NCBI GenBank assembly: GCA_026129465.1
Contig: JAHCIA010000001.1
Location: 1,683,964 to 1,747,963 of the forward strand
Length of the DNA: 64,000 nt
Reading direction: 5' to 3'
Source: Flavobacteriales bacterium
GTDB lineage: Bacteria > Bacteroidota > Bacteroidia > Flavobacteriales_F > PHOS-HE28
Part shown: positions 1 to 7,248 of the stretch, piece after piece
How positions within the stretch are numbered: the first letter of the stretch is position 1
Layout: every line of letters begins with the position of its first letter
Made by a program: the position numbers and the translations under genes
The notes under the pieces: generated by a model
Told to the model about the DNA's origin: nothing
Database searches by the model: none
What the model saw: only the letters and a program-made list of their open reading frames with translations

Positions 1-56
1 GGTTGGCGATCGCATTCGGGGGCAAAGACGTCCAACGGCCTTGAAACGCCCTCCGC

Positions 57-64
57 TACATTCG
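57..64 (+). promoter_or_regulatory. Putative -7 box of the amidohydrolase gene
   Basis: TACATTCG is a one-mismatch version of the Bacteroidota -7 consensus TAnnTTTG. It lies 36 nt upstream of the lipoprotein start at 101, which would give a leader of roughly 30 nt. Position and motif only; no -33 element was scored. Confidence 0.4.
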
Positions 65-100
65 GGCACCTCCACCCAACGCACATCCCATACCCTCAGC

Positions 101-1510
101 ATGCACAATTTGAAGCTCTCTCTGGCCGCCCTGATGTCCCTGGCCTTGTTCGCCTGCGCCCAGCCGGAGCGGACCAAGGAGTCCCCGACCCTGGTGCACG
201 ACCACGGCCATTCGCACGATGCCGGGGAGGAAGAGTCCCCGGCCGCCCCAGCACCGGCCCCTTCCACGCTCATCACCAACGTCCGCATCTTCAACGGCGT
301 GAGCAGCACCCTCTCCGCAGCGAGCAACGTGCTCATCGTGGGCAACACCATCGCGCGCATCAGTTCGGAGGCCATCGACGCGGAAGGTGCACTGGTGATC
401 GACGGAGGTGGACGCACCCTGATGCCGGGCCTCATCGATGCGCACACCCACATCATGTTCTCCACCCTGCCGCAGGTGGCCATCCTCACCAGCGACATCG
501 GCTTCGTGAACCTCGCTGCGGGCAAGGCGGCGAACGAAATGCTCATGCGTGGATTCACCAGTGTGCGCGATCTGGGTGGCCCCATCTTCGGACTGAAGAA
601 GGCCATCGACATGGGCATCGTGGAAGGACCGCGCATTTGGCCCAGTGGCGCGTTCATCTCCCAAAGCGGCGGGCACGGCGATTTCCGACTGCCCAACGAG
701 ATCCCCGCCAAGCCGGATGACTTCTCCTACGGCGAAAAAGTCAACGCTGCGGCCATCGCCGACGATCCCGCCTCGGTGCGCAAGCGCGCCCGGGAACAAC
801 TCATGCTCGGCGCCTCACAGCTCAAGCTCATGGCCGGTGGAGGCGTTTCCTCGGTGTACGATCCGATCGACGTGACGCAGTATACCGTGGAGGAGATCCG
901 CGCCGCGGTGGAAGCCGCCGAGAACTGGGGAACCTATGTCACCGTGCATGCCTATACGCCCCGGGCGGTGCAACAATCCATTGAGGCGGGTGTGAAGTGC
1001 ATCGACCATGGCCAGATGCTGGACGAGGCCACCGCACGAACCATGGCGCAGAAAGGGATCTGGTGGAGCTTGCAGCCTTTCGTGGAGGATGGCCGTTCAC
1101 CCTTTGCGGAAGGCACGCCCAACCGCATCAAGCAGCAGAAGATGTATGCAGGCACGGACCAGGCCTATGCATTGGCGAAAAAGCATGGCATCAAGACCGC
1201 CTGGGGTACGGACATCCTGTTCAGCGCGGCGAACGCCAAGCGGCAGAACGAGAAGCTGACGCTGATGACGCGCTGGTATACCCCGGCCGAGGTGCTGCGC
1301 ATGGCCACCAGCGTGAACGCGGAACTCCTCGCCCTCAGCGGCGAACGCAGCCCCTATGCAGGCAAGCTCGGTGTGGTGGAAAATGGCGCCCTGGCCGACC
1401 TGCTGCTGGTGGACGGCGACCCGCTGGCGGACATCTCCATCCTGAGCGACCCGGCAAAGAACCTGGTGCTGATCATCAAGGATGGCCGCATCGTGAAGAA
1501 CGGCCTTTGA
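101..1510 (+). CDS. Amidohydrolase family lipoprotein
   Basis: Predicted metal-dependent hydrolase anchored in the envelope. The ATG at 101 is preferred over an in-frame ATG at 41 because it begins a clean lipoprotein signal peptide (MHNLKLSLAALMSLALFAC, lipobox LFAC). A His/Asp/Glu-rich linker (HDHGHSHDAGEEE) and an Ala-Pro stretch follow. The catalytic domain shows the amidohydrolase signature MPGLIDAHTH (first metal-binding HxH), later conserved histidines in VHAYTPRAVQ and CIDHGQ, and the metal-ligand Asp in GTDILF. The C-terminal part returns to the composite beta-domain (GKLGVVENGALADLLLVDGDPL). Imidazolonepropionase-like and peptidase M38-like amidohydrolases share this layout; the substrate cannot be read from sequence. 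It stands alone, convergent with the next gene and separated from it by a hairpin. Family call firm, substrate unknown. Confidence 0.88.
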   Translation: MHNLKLSLAALMSLALFACAQPERTKESPTLVHDHGHSHDAGEEESPAAPAPAPSTLITNVRIFNGVSSTLSAASNVLIVGNTIARISSEAIDAEGALVIDGGGRTLMPGLIDAHTHIMFSTLPQVAILTSDIGFVNLAAGKAANEMLMRGFTSVRDLGGPIFGLKKAIDMGIVEGPRIWPSGAFISQSGGHGDFRLPNEIPAKPDDFSYGEKVNAAAIADDPASVRKRAREQLMLGASQLKLMAGGGVSSVYDPIDVTQYTVEEIRAAVEAAENWGTYVTVHAYTPRAVQQSIEAGVKCIDHGQMLDEATARTMAQKGIWWSLQPFVEDGRSPFAEGTPNRIKQQKMYAGTDQAYALAKKHGIKTAWGTDILFSAANAKRQNEKLTLMTRWYTPAEVLRMATSVNAELLALSGERSPYAGKLGVVENGALADLLLVDGDPLADISILSDPAKNLVLIIKDGRIVKNGL

Positions 1511-1532
1511 TCGGCATCCACCATCTCAAAGG

Positions 1533-1561
1533 AACGCCCCGGCCTTTCGGACCGGGGCGTT
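1533..1561. terminator. Bidirectional hairpin between convergent genes
   Basis: A perfect 10-bp inverted repeat (AACGCCCCGG / CCGGGGCGTT) with a 9-nt loop lies 22 nt after one stop codon and 21 nt before the opposite one. There is no T-run, but the placement between convergent genes fits a shared transcription terminator. Confidence 0.65.
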
Positions 1562-1582
1562 GGCACGGAAGACGGAGGCCGA

Positions 1583-1987
1583 TCAGATCGGCTTGCGGAA
1601 CAGGTAGCGGGTGATGAAGATGCCCGTGCCGCCCTTGCCTTCAGCGGCGCTGTTCACACCGGTGACCACCGTGTGCAGTTCCCAGCCATCGTTGACGTAA
1701 CCGTTGATGGTCTCCACGATGACACGGTCGTTGTTGGCGATGTTCTTGAAGTTGATGCCCACCATGCTGTAGAAGTTCAGCAGGTCCTTGCCCACCTCCT
1801 GGTCGCCCTGGTCGCTGATGATGACACGCGAGCGGCCGACGCCACCGGGCACGACGCTTTCGATGGTGCTGAACTGACGATAGGTGTAGGCTTGTGGGGC
1901 AGGCGGCTGTGGGCGGAAGCTGTAGCCGAGGAACATGGCCAGGGGCAGGGAGGCGCCCAGCAGCAGGGAGCGTAGGTTGACGGTCAT
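1583..1987 (-). CDS. Hypothetical protein with N-terminal membrane segment
   Basis: 134 residues. The start at 1987 (MTVNLRSLLLGASLPLAMFLGYSF) gives an N-terminal hydrophobic segment; a longer frame to 2068 would run into the divergent gene. The rest is a small soluble domain with the motifs GVGRSRVI, NFYSMVGINFKNI, NGYVNDGWELHTVV and a C-terminal ITRYLFRK. I do not recognise a named family; the GWELHTV segment recalls small DUF4177-like proteins, but this is only a resemblance. It is transcribed divergently from the gene at 2062 and convergent with the amidohydrolase gene. Function unknown; likely membrane-anchored or exported. Confidence 0.7.
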   Translation of the reverse strand: MTVNLRSLLLGASLPLAMFLGYSFRPQPPAPQAYTYRQFSTIESVVPGGVGRSRVIISDQGDQEVGKDLLNFYSMVGINFKNIANNDRVIVETINGYVNDGWELHTVVTGVNSAAEGKGGTGIFITRYLFRKPI

Positions 1988-2033
1988 GGTGGTTGGTCTG
2001 TTTTGTGTTTGGATGTGGGCCGAAAGCGGCACG

Positions 2034-2041
2034 TAACTTGG
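2034..2041 (+). promoter_or_regulatory. Putative -7 box for the gene at 2062
   Basis: TAACTTGG resembles TAnnTTTG and lies 20 nt upstream of the ATG at 2062, inside the short divergent intergenic region. Confidence 0.35.
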
Positions 2042-2053
2042 CGGGCCGCTGGT

Positions 2054-2061
2054 CAAAGTAA
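2054..2061 (-). promoter_or_regulatory. Putative -7 box for the minus-strand gene starting at 1987
   Basis: TTACTTTG on the minus strand, a near match to TAnnTTTG, about 66 nt upstream of the start at 1987. It abuts the start codon of the divergent gene. Confidence 0.3.
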
Positions 2062-2505
2062 ATGCCAAACCCCATGGAACGTTCCGCCCTCTTCCTCATC
2101 CTGGCCTTCGCCGCCTCCGCCCTGCAGGCCCAGACGCAACTGCGCATCACCAATGTAACCGTCACCGAGAAAGGCAACGTCCTCACCGGACAGGACGCCG
2201 TGGCCCAGGTGCGCGGCGCCGAGGGTGACGACCGGGTGACGCTCTTCGACCGCGACGGCATCCGCGTTCGCACACAGGCCCGCATCCGCACCCACAGCAG
2301 CAACCGCAGCAGTGTGAAGGAAAGCGCCGTGTACGTCACCTTCGAGCTGCGCCTGAACATGGACGGCAAGGAGGACCGCCGCACCGTACAGAAGGTCTTC
2401 TATGGCGAGCAGGAGCGCACCACCCGGGTCACGGAGAAGTACACCATGAAACGCGGCATCGACGTGCGGGTCATCACCGTGAGCTTCGACGCCACCCTGG
2501 AATAG
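2062..2505 (+). CDS. Secreted hypothetical protein
   Basis: 147 residues. A signal peptide is evident (MERSALFLILAFAASALQAQ, from the second ATG at 2074; the first ATG at 2062 adds four residues). The mature part is hydrophilic and rich in Arg, Thr and Val, with alternating beta-like segments (RITNVTVTEKGNVL, AVYVTFELRLNM, VRVITVSFDATLE). There are no cysteines or catalytic motifs that I can name. It lies 36 nt upstream of the acyl-CoA ligase gene, which has its own -7 box, so co-transcription is uncertain. Probably a periplasmic or surface beta-sandwich protein; function unknown. Confidence 0.7.
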   Translation: MPNPMERSALFLILAFAASALQAQTQLRITNVTVTEKGNVLTGQDAVAQVRGAEGDDRVTLFDRDGIRVRTQARIRTHSSNRSSVKESAVYVTFELRLNMDGKEDRRTVQKVFYGEQERTTRVTEKYTMKRGIDVRVITVSFDATLE

Positions 2506-2529
2506 GGGCGCGGTGATCGGCTCCCCGGC

Positions 2530-2537
2530 TATCTTGG
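2530..2537 (+). promoter_or_regulatory. Putative -7 box, 4 nt before the acyl-CoA ligase start
   Basis: TATCTTGG ends only 4 nt before the ATG at 2542. With the usual spacing from -7 box to start site, transcription would begin at or next to the start codon. Confidence 0.5.
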
Positions 2538-2541
2538 GGCC

Positions 2542-4305
2542 ATGGAACCGAAGCGCCTGCATGACATCCCCGAGTACCAGCTCGCCCATTTCCCCAAGGA
2601 CATCGCCATCGCCACCAAGGAGGGTGGTGCTTGGAGAGGGTATTCCACACAGGAACTGATCGATACCGCCGAGCGCATCGCCTTGGGCTTGATGAAGCTG
2701 GGCGTGGCGCCTGGTGACAAAGTGGCCATCGCCAGTGGCAACCGCAGCGAGTGGTGCCTGGTGGACCAGGCCGTGCTGCGCATCGGCGCCATCGGCATCC
2801 CCATTTACCCAACCAGCAGCGCCGAGGACTACGCCTATGTGCTGCAACACTCGGAAAGCAAGGTCATCTTCAGCGCGAACGCGGAGATCCACGCCAAGGC
2901 CGCGGCCGCCCACCCGCAATGCCCCGGGTTGGGCCACCTCTTCACTTTCGATCGGGTGGAGGGGGCCCGCCATTGGTCCGAAGTGCCCGCCCTGGCCGAA
3001 GCATCCGACCGCCCCACCCTGCAGCGCTACAAGGAGCAGGTGCGGAACGCCGACCTGGCCACCATCATCTACACCAGCGGCACCACCGGCCGTCCCAAGG
3101 GCGTGATGCTCACCCACGACAACATCCTGAGCAATGTGGTGGCCAGTGCCACACGTTTCCCGGTGGACAGCCAGGCGCGCTGCATCAGCTTCCTGCCCCT
3201 CTCCCACATCTACGAACGGATGCTCATGTACCTCTACATGTACGCCGGCGTGAGCATCCACTTCCAGGAAACGCTGGATGACCTGGGCGACCGCATCCGC
3301 GAAGTGGAGCCCGATGTCTTCACCGCCGTGCCGCGCCTGCTGGAGAAGATCTACGACAAGATCGTGGCCAAGGGCGACGCGCTCACCGGCATCAAGCGCA
3401 GCCTGTTCTTCTGGGCCCTGGACCTGGGCCACCGCTATGAGGTGCACGGCCGGAGTCCCTGGTACGACCTCCAGTTGGCGCTGGCCCGCAAACTCATCTT
3501 CAGCAAGTGGCAGGCGGCCCTGGGCGGCAAGTGCCGCGTGGTGGCCAGTGGCAGCGCCGCGCTGCAACCGCGCCTTGCAAGGGTCTTCAACGCCGCCGGC
3601 ATCCCGGTGATGGAAGGCTACGGCCTTACGGAATCAAGCCCGGTGATCAGCGTGAACGAAATGGACAACGATGGCCTGCGCTTCGGCTCGGTGGGCCGCC
3701 CCATACCCGGCGTGCAGGTGAGGATCGCCGAGGACGGCGAGATCCTGGCCAAGGGACCCAACATCATGGTGGGCTATTACAAGGATGAAGAGATGACGCG
3801 CCAGACGCTCGACGAGGACGGCTGGCTGCACACGGGCGACATCGGTGAGATCACCGCCGAGGGTTTCCTGCGCATCACCGATCGCAAGAAAGAGATCTTC
3901 AAGACCAGCGGCGGGAAGTACGTGGCCCCCCAGGTGATGGAGAACAAGCTCAAAGCCTCGCGCTTCATCGAGCAGGTCATGGTCATCGGAGAGAACCGCC
4001 ACTTCCCCGCCGCCCTCATCGTGCCCGAGTTCGTGTTCCTGAAGGACTGGTGCGCGCGGAAGGAGATCCCCTTCGAGAGCCGCGAACAGGCCATCCGGGA
4101 CCAGCGGGTCATCGACCGCATCTTCAAGGAGGTGGAGGCCGCCAACGAGGGACTGGGCCAGTGGGAGCAGGTGAAGAAGATAGCCCTGCTGCCCAAGGAG
4201 TTCGCCATCGACACCGGCGAACTCACGCCCACCTTGAAGTTGCGCCGCAAACCCATCCTGGCCAAATACGCCGCCGAGGTGGAGGCCATCTACCGGGAAG
4301 GTTGA
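2542..4305 (+). CDS. Long-chain fatty acid-CoA ligase (AMP-forming)
   Basis: 587 residues, full length for the FadD15/ACSL-like branch of the adenylate-forming superfamily. It would activate fatty acids with ATP and CoA to acyl-CoA for lipid synthesis or beta-oxidation. All core motifs are present: the P-loop-like YTSGTTGRPKGVMLTHDN near residue 177, the EGYGLTES adenine/acyl site near 357, GWLHTGDIG near 425, and the ITDRKKEIFKTSGGKYVAP hinge region. The C-terminus (ELTPTLKLRRKPI) carries the catalytic lysine region typical of long-chain ligases. The start follows a -7-like box at 2530-2537 by 4 nt. Downstream is a small lipoprotein gene with its own promoter-like box. Enzyme class firm; chain-length preference is inferred from the family. 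Confidence 0.92.
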   Translation: MEPKRLHDIPEYQLAHFPKDIAIATKEGGAWRGYSTQELIDTAERIALGLMKLGVAPGDKVAIASGNRSEWCLVDQAVLRIGAIGIPIYPTSSAEDYAYVLQHSESKVIFSANAEIHAKAAAAHPQCPGLGHLFTFDRVEGARHWSEVPALAEASDRPTLQRYKEQVRNADLATIIYTSGTTGRPKGVMLTHDNILSNVVASATRFPVDSQARCISFLPLSHIYERMLMYLYMYAGVSIHFQETLDDLGDRIREVEPDVFTAVPRLLEKIYDKIVAKGDALTGIKRSLFFWALDLGHRYEVHGRSPWYDLQLALARKLIFSKWQAALGGKCRVVASGSAALQPRLARVFNAAGIPVMEGYGLTESSPVISVNEMDNDGLRFGSVGRPIPGVQVRIAEDGEILAKGPNIMVGYYKDEEMTRQTLDEDGWLHTGDIGEITAEGFLRITDRKKEIFKTSGGKYVAPQVMENKLKASRFIEQVMVIGENRHFPAALIVPEFVFLKDWCARKEIPFESREQAIRDQRVIDRIFKEVEAANEGLGQWEQVKKIALLPKEFAIDTGELTPTLKLRRKPILAKYAAEVEAIYREG

Positions 4306-4311
4306 TACCCT

Positions 4312-4319
4312 TACTTTTA
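4312..4319 (+). promoter_or_regulatory. Putative -7 box upstream of the lipoprotein gene
   Basis: TACTTTTA, a near match to TAnnTTTG, 23 nt upstream of the ATG at 4343. It could drive the following lipoprotein and DUF2490-like genes. Confidence 0.4.
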
Positions 4320-4342
4320 CCCGGGATCAACCTGCAAGCAAC

Positions 4343-4741
4343 ATGAGGATAATGGTGACGGCCTGGATGGCCATGGCGGTGGTCTTGTCCGCCGGATGCA
4401 GCAAAGAACCCGGCGAGGGCGGAAGAGGCGAGATCCGCGGGCGGGTGATCGAACAACGCTACAGCATGAGCACGCAGCAGCCCGTGGGCCAGCCCTATGC
4501 CCTGGCCGACCACCGCGTGTACATCATCTATGGCGACGGACAATACCACGACGATGACGTGCGCACCGGCCCGGACGGCGGTTTCCGCTTCCCCTGGCTG
4601 CGCAAGGGCGACTACACGATCTACACCATCTCCGAGTGTGGCCAATTCAACGGCTGCACCTACGGCGTTTACGCACGCGCCAGCATCGGCAGCCGCAAGG
4701 ATGCGGTGGACGTGGGCGTGCTGAACGTGCAGAACTTCTGA
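4343..4741 (+). CDS. Small lipoprotein with carboxypeptidase-regulatory-like fold
   Basis: 132 residues with a lipoprotein signal peptide (MRIMVTAWMAMAVVLSAGC, lipobox LSAGC). The mature part begins with IRGRVIEQ and contains a DGGFRFPWLRKGDYTIYTI segment. This pattern (a modifiable beta-sandwich with a G-x-F-x-F then G-x-Y-x-I motif) is typical of carboxypeptidase-regulatory or SdrD-B-like domains in Bacteroidota surface proteins. Three further Cys residues occur in the mature part (SECGQFNGCTYG contains two close together), perhaps a disulfide. The next gene starts 2 nt after its stop, so the two are almost certainly co-transcribed. Role in the envelope unknown. Confidence 0.75.
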   Translation: MRIMVTAWMAMAVVLSAGCSKEPGEGGRGEIRGRVIEQRYSMSTQQPVGQPYALADHRVYIIYGDGQYHDDDVRTGPDGGFRFPWLRKGDYTIYTISECGQFNGCTYGVYARASIGSRKDAVDVGVLNVQNF

Positions 4742-4743
4742 GG

Positions 4744-5451
4744 ATGCGCAGCGGGCAGATACGCCTGGTGGCCGCCTGCATGGCCCTGCTGCCGCTGTTC
4801 GCCGCGGCCCAGGAGCGCCTGCGCCCCGGCTTCTCCGACGAGCTCTGGCTAAGTGCCCAGATACGCAGCACCCTGCCCAAATTCCTGAAGAAGCCCCTGG
4901 GCGACCACTACAAGAAGCTCCGCATGTCCGGCGAACTGGGCTACCGCTCGGCGGACAACTTCTTCGCCGGCCGACAGATCTACACGGACCTGGCCCTGCG
5001 CTACCGCTTCAACAAGCACTTCAACGCCAACATCGAATACCGCTACGCGGACCGTGGCGCCTACCTCCCCAACCGCCAACGCCTGCTGCTGGTGGGCCGC
5101 GCAGGCACCGCTGTTGAACGGTTCGACCTGGGCTACCGCTTCATCCAGCAATGGGTCTTCCTGGACCGCGGCCGCACGCGCAACATCATCCGCAACCGGT
5201 TCAGCGTCGAATACGACATCCGCAAGTGGAAGCTGGATCCTGAATTCTCCTTGGAGTTCTTCACCCGCACCGATCAGCCACAGGGCTGGAACCATATCGG
5301 CACGCGCTACAGCCTGGGCACCTCCTTCTCCCCCTGGAAAGGCCACACCTTCAGCCCGTCCATCATCCACGACCGCGACGCGCGCGTGGCCTGGCCCATG
5401 AACCGCATCATGTATTCCATCGACTACGTGGTGGATCTGCGGCGGCTCTGA
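4744..5451 (+). CDS. DUF2490-like outer-membrane beta-barrel protein
   Basis: 235 residues. The start at 4744 gives a signal peptide (MRSGQIRLVAACMALLPLFAAAQ) and sits 2 nt after the preceding stop. The mature sequence alternates short amphipathic strands with aromatic girdle residues, for example LALRYRFNKHFNANIEYRYA, RFDLGYRFIQQWVFL, NRFSVEYDI and MYSIDYVVDL, ending near the C-terminus as many small outer-membrane barrels do. This pattern matches DUF2490 proteins, which are porin-like barrels of unknown function common in Bacteroidota. It forms a two-gene unit with the upstream lipoprotein, and the SCO1-like gene follows 25 nt later. Fold inferred from strand pattern. Confidence 0.75.
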   Translation: MRSGQIRLVAACMALLPLFAAAQERLRPGFSDELWLSAQIRSTLPKFLKKPLGDHYKKLRMSGELGYRSADNFFAGRQIYTDLALRYRFNKHFNANIEYRYADRGAYLPNRQRLLLVGRAGTAVERFDLGYRFIQQWVFLDRGRTRNIIRNRFSVEYDIRKWKLDPEFSLEFFTRTDQPQGWNHIGTRYSLGTSFSPWKGHTFSPSIIHDRDARVAWPMNRIMYSIDYVVDLRRL

Positions 5452-5476
5452 CGAACTTCGCGGCGTATCCGCGACC

Positions 5477-6157
5477 ATGACCCGCATCGTTCTCTTCCTG
5501 GCCATCTTCCTAGCGGCGGTCGTCGCGGGGTGGCTCATCCTGCGGCCGTCCGGCGAACTGCCCATCTACCATCCCAGCCAGCTCGATCCCCGCCTGGTGG
5601 ACCGCGACACGCGCAAACAGCGCGGTGAGCACCACATCATGGATTTCAAGCTCACCGACCAATTGGGCCGCACGGTGACCCTGGACGAGGTGGGCGATCG
5701 CATCATCCTGGCCGATTTCTTCTTCACCACCTGCCCCACCATCTGTCCGAAGATGACCGCCGAGATGGCCCGCGTGCAGGAGACCTACAAGCACGAGGAC
5801 CGCCTGATCCTCCTCTCCCATTCGGTCACGCCCGAATTGGATTCCGTGCCCGTGCTCAAGGCCTACGCCGACCTCCACGGCGCCGACCACGAACGCTGGC
5901 GCTTCCTCACCGGCCCCCGCAAGCAGATCTACGCCCTCGCCCGCCGCAGCTACTTCGCGTGCCTGGACGAAGGCGACGGTGGTATGCAGGATTTCGTGCA
6001 CACCGAGAATTTCGTGCTCGTGGACCCCCAGCGCCGCCTGCGTGGTTTCTATGATGGCACAAGCCCGAAGGACGTCGACCGTTTGATCAAGGATATCCGG
6101 ATGTTGCTGAAGGAAGTTGAGCGCCCCGATGCGATTCGGGGCGAGATTGGAGTTTGA
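5477..6157 (+). CDS. SCO1/SenC-family copper chaperone, membrane-anchored thioredoxin fold
   Basis: 226 residues. An N-terminal transmembrane anchor (residues 4-22) is followed by a thioredoxin-like domain. The copper-binding CxxxC motif is Cys86-Pro-Thr-Ile-Cys90 in FFFTTCPTICPKM, and the third ligand is His175 in FVHTENFVLVDP. This is the full metal site of SCO proteins, which deliver copper to the CuA centre of cytochrome c oxidase or act as thiol reductases in the periplasm. No oxidase subunits lie nearby. A hairpin is embedded in the last codons of the gene. Family assignment firm; the oxidase partner is inferred from the family. Confidence 0.92.
   Translation: MTRIVLFLAIFLAAVVAGWLILRPSGELPIYHPSQLDPRLVDRDTRKQRGEHHIMDFKLTDQLGRTVTLDEVGDRIILADFFFTTCPTICPKMTAEMARVQETYKHEDRLILLSHSVTPELDSVPVLKAYADLHGADHERWRFLTGPRKQIYALARRSYFACLDEGDGGMQDFVHTENFVLVDPQRRLRGFYDGTSPKDVDRLIKDIRMLLKEVERPDAIRGEIGV
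6122..6143. terminator. Hairpin within the 3' end of the SCO gene
   Basis: An 8-bp inverted repeat (CGCCCCGA / TCGGGGCG, 6-nt loop) lies just before the SCO stop codon. There is no T-run. It might terminate transcription ahead of the next gene, but it is also coding sequence, so this is tentative. Confidence 0.3.
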
Positions 6158-6235
6158 CCATCCTGGAAGAGACCATCGCCAATCCCTCGATCACCTGCGA
6201 CCACCAACCACCAACAGCCTGCCATAGTTGAAGCC

Positions 6236-7210
6236 ATGCGCAAACTCCTGGACCGCTACTATGGCAAGTTCCGCAAGCTGAAGGCGAGCTACGTACTGAT
6301 GAACCTCTTCAATCTGAAGAAGCTCCGGCACACGCGGCGCATGTACCGCAAATACGGCATCCACCGCAGCGTGCTGCTGCCGATCAACAGCGGCATGCTG
6401 CCCCAGGACCCCGGCGAGCGACCCTGGCTGGACACGCCTGAGGGTGTGGCCCGCCTGCCGCAGCATCCCGGACTGGGAAAATTCGATCCCGCTGTGCGAG
6501 AGGCCATTCTGCAATGGCCGGAGAACGGCTACCTCGTGGTGCGCGGCCTCTTCAGCGTGGACGAAGTGGCCGCCGTCAACGCCGAGGTGGACCGCCTGAT
6601 CCGCGACCAGGTGGTGGACTTCAACTTCACCGGCCGCAAGATCATGTTCGCCTTCCACCACAGCGAACTGCTGCGCAAGGCCGTGCATGACCGGCGCATC
6701 CTGGACCTGATGGACTTCCTGCTCGGGAAGAGGATCAAGGTTTTCCAGAGCATCAACTTCCTCACCGGCAGCGAGCAGGCCGCGCACAGCGACAGCATCC
6801 ACATGACCACCTACCCGCTGGGCTACATGATCGCCGCGTGGATAGCGCTGGAACCCATCACCGCCGACAACGGCCCGCTGATCTACCACCCTGGCAGCCA
6901 CAAGCTGCCCTACCTGCTCAACGACAAATACGACCACGGTGGCGACCGCTTCACCATCGGCGACGACGCCTACGCCCGCTATGAAGAGGCCGTTGCGCGC
7001 ACCATCCGCGAGGGCGGCTTCCCCGCCAAGGAACTGCACGCCCAACCCGGTGATGTGCTCTTCTGGCATGCCAACCTTCTGCACGGCGGCAAGAAAATGA
7101 GCACACCCAATGCCTCCCGCAAGAGCATGGTCATCCACTGCTTCGCGGATGATGTACTGTGCTATCACGAGCTGACACAGCGGGCGGCGATGATGGAGGA
7201 GGACCACTGA
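6236..7210 (+). CDS. Phytanoyl-CoA dioxygenase (PhyH) family protein
   Basis: 324 residues. It belongs to the non-haem Fe(II)/2-oxoglutarate-dependent PhyH family. The predicted iron triad is visible: His184-x-Asp186 in AAHSDSIHM and a distal His in HANLLHGG (His283). HPGSHKLPYLL precedes a likely cosubstrate-binding region, and the start of the domain reads NGYLVVRGLFSVDEVAAVNAEVD, the usual PhyH entry motif. About 95 residues at the N-terminus precede it, basic and without a signal peptide, so the enzyme is cytoplasmic. Substrates in this family range from acyl-CoAs to antibiotics and small alcohols, so none can be assigned. It is followed 38 nt later by the ABC-F gene. Confidence 0.85.
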   Translation: MRKLLDRYYGKFRKLKASYVLMNLFNLKKLRHTRRMYRKYGIHRSVLLPINSGMLPQDPGERPWLDTPEGVARLPQHPGLGKFDPAVREAILQWPENGYLVVRGLFSVDEVAAVNAEVDRLIRDQVVDFNFTGRKIMFAFHHSELLRKAVHDRRILDLMDFLLGKRIKVFQSINFLTGSEQAAHSDSIHMTTYPLGYMIAAWIALEPITADNGPLIYHPGSHKLPYLLNDKYDHGGDRFTIGDDAYARYEEAVARTIREGGFPAKELHAQPGDVLFWHANLLHGGKKMSTPNASRKSMVIHCFADDVLCYHELTQRAAMMEEDH

Positions 7211-7215
7211 GGGGC

Positions 7216-7223
7216 GATCTTCG
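7216..7223 (+). promoter_or_regulatory. Putative -7 box upstream of the ABC-F gene
   Basis: GATCTTCG, a weaker relative of TAnnTTTG, 25 nt upstream of the ATG at 7249. Confidence 0.3.
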
Positions 7224-7248
7224 CACCCGCCTTCTCCGGCAGCCTTGC

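Noticed and set aside
2053-3567. A 504-codon minus-strand open frame
   Set aside because: Antisense shadow of the acyl-CoA ligase gene, whose motifs are complete on the plus strand.
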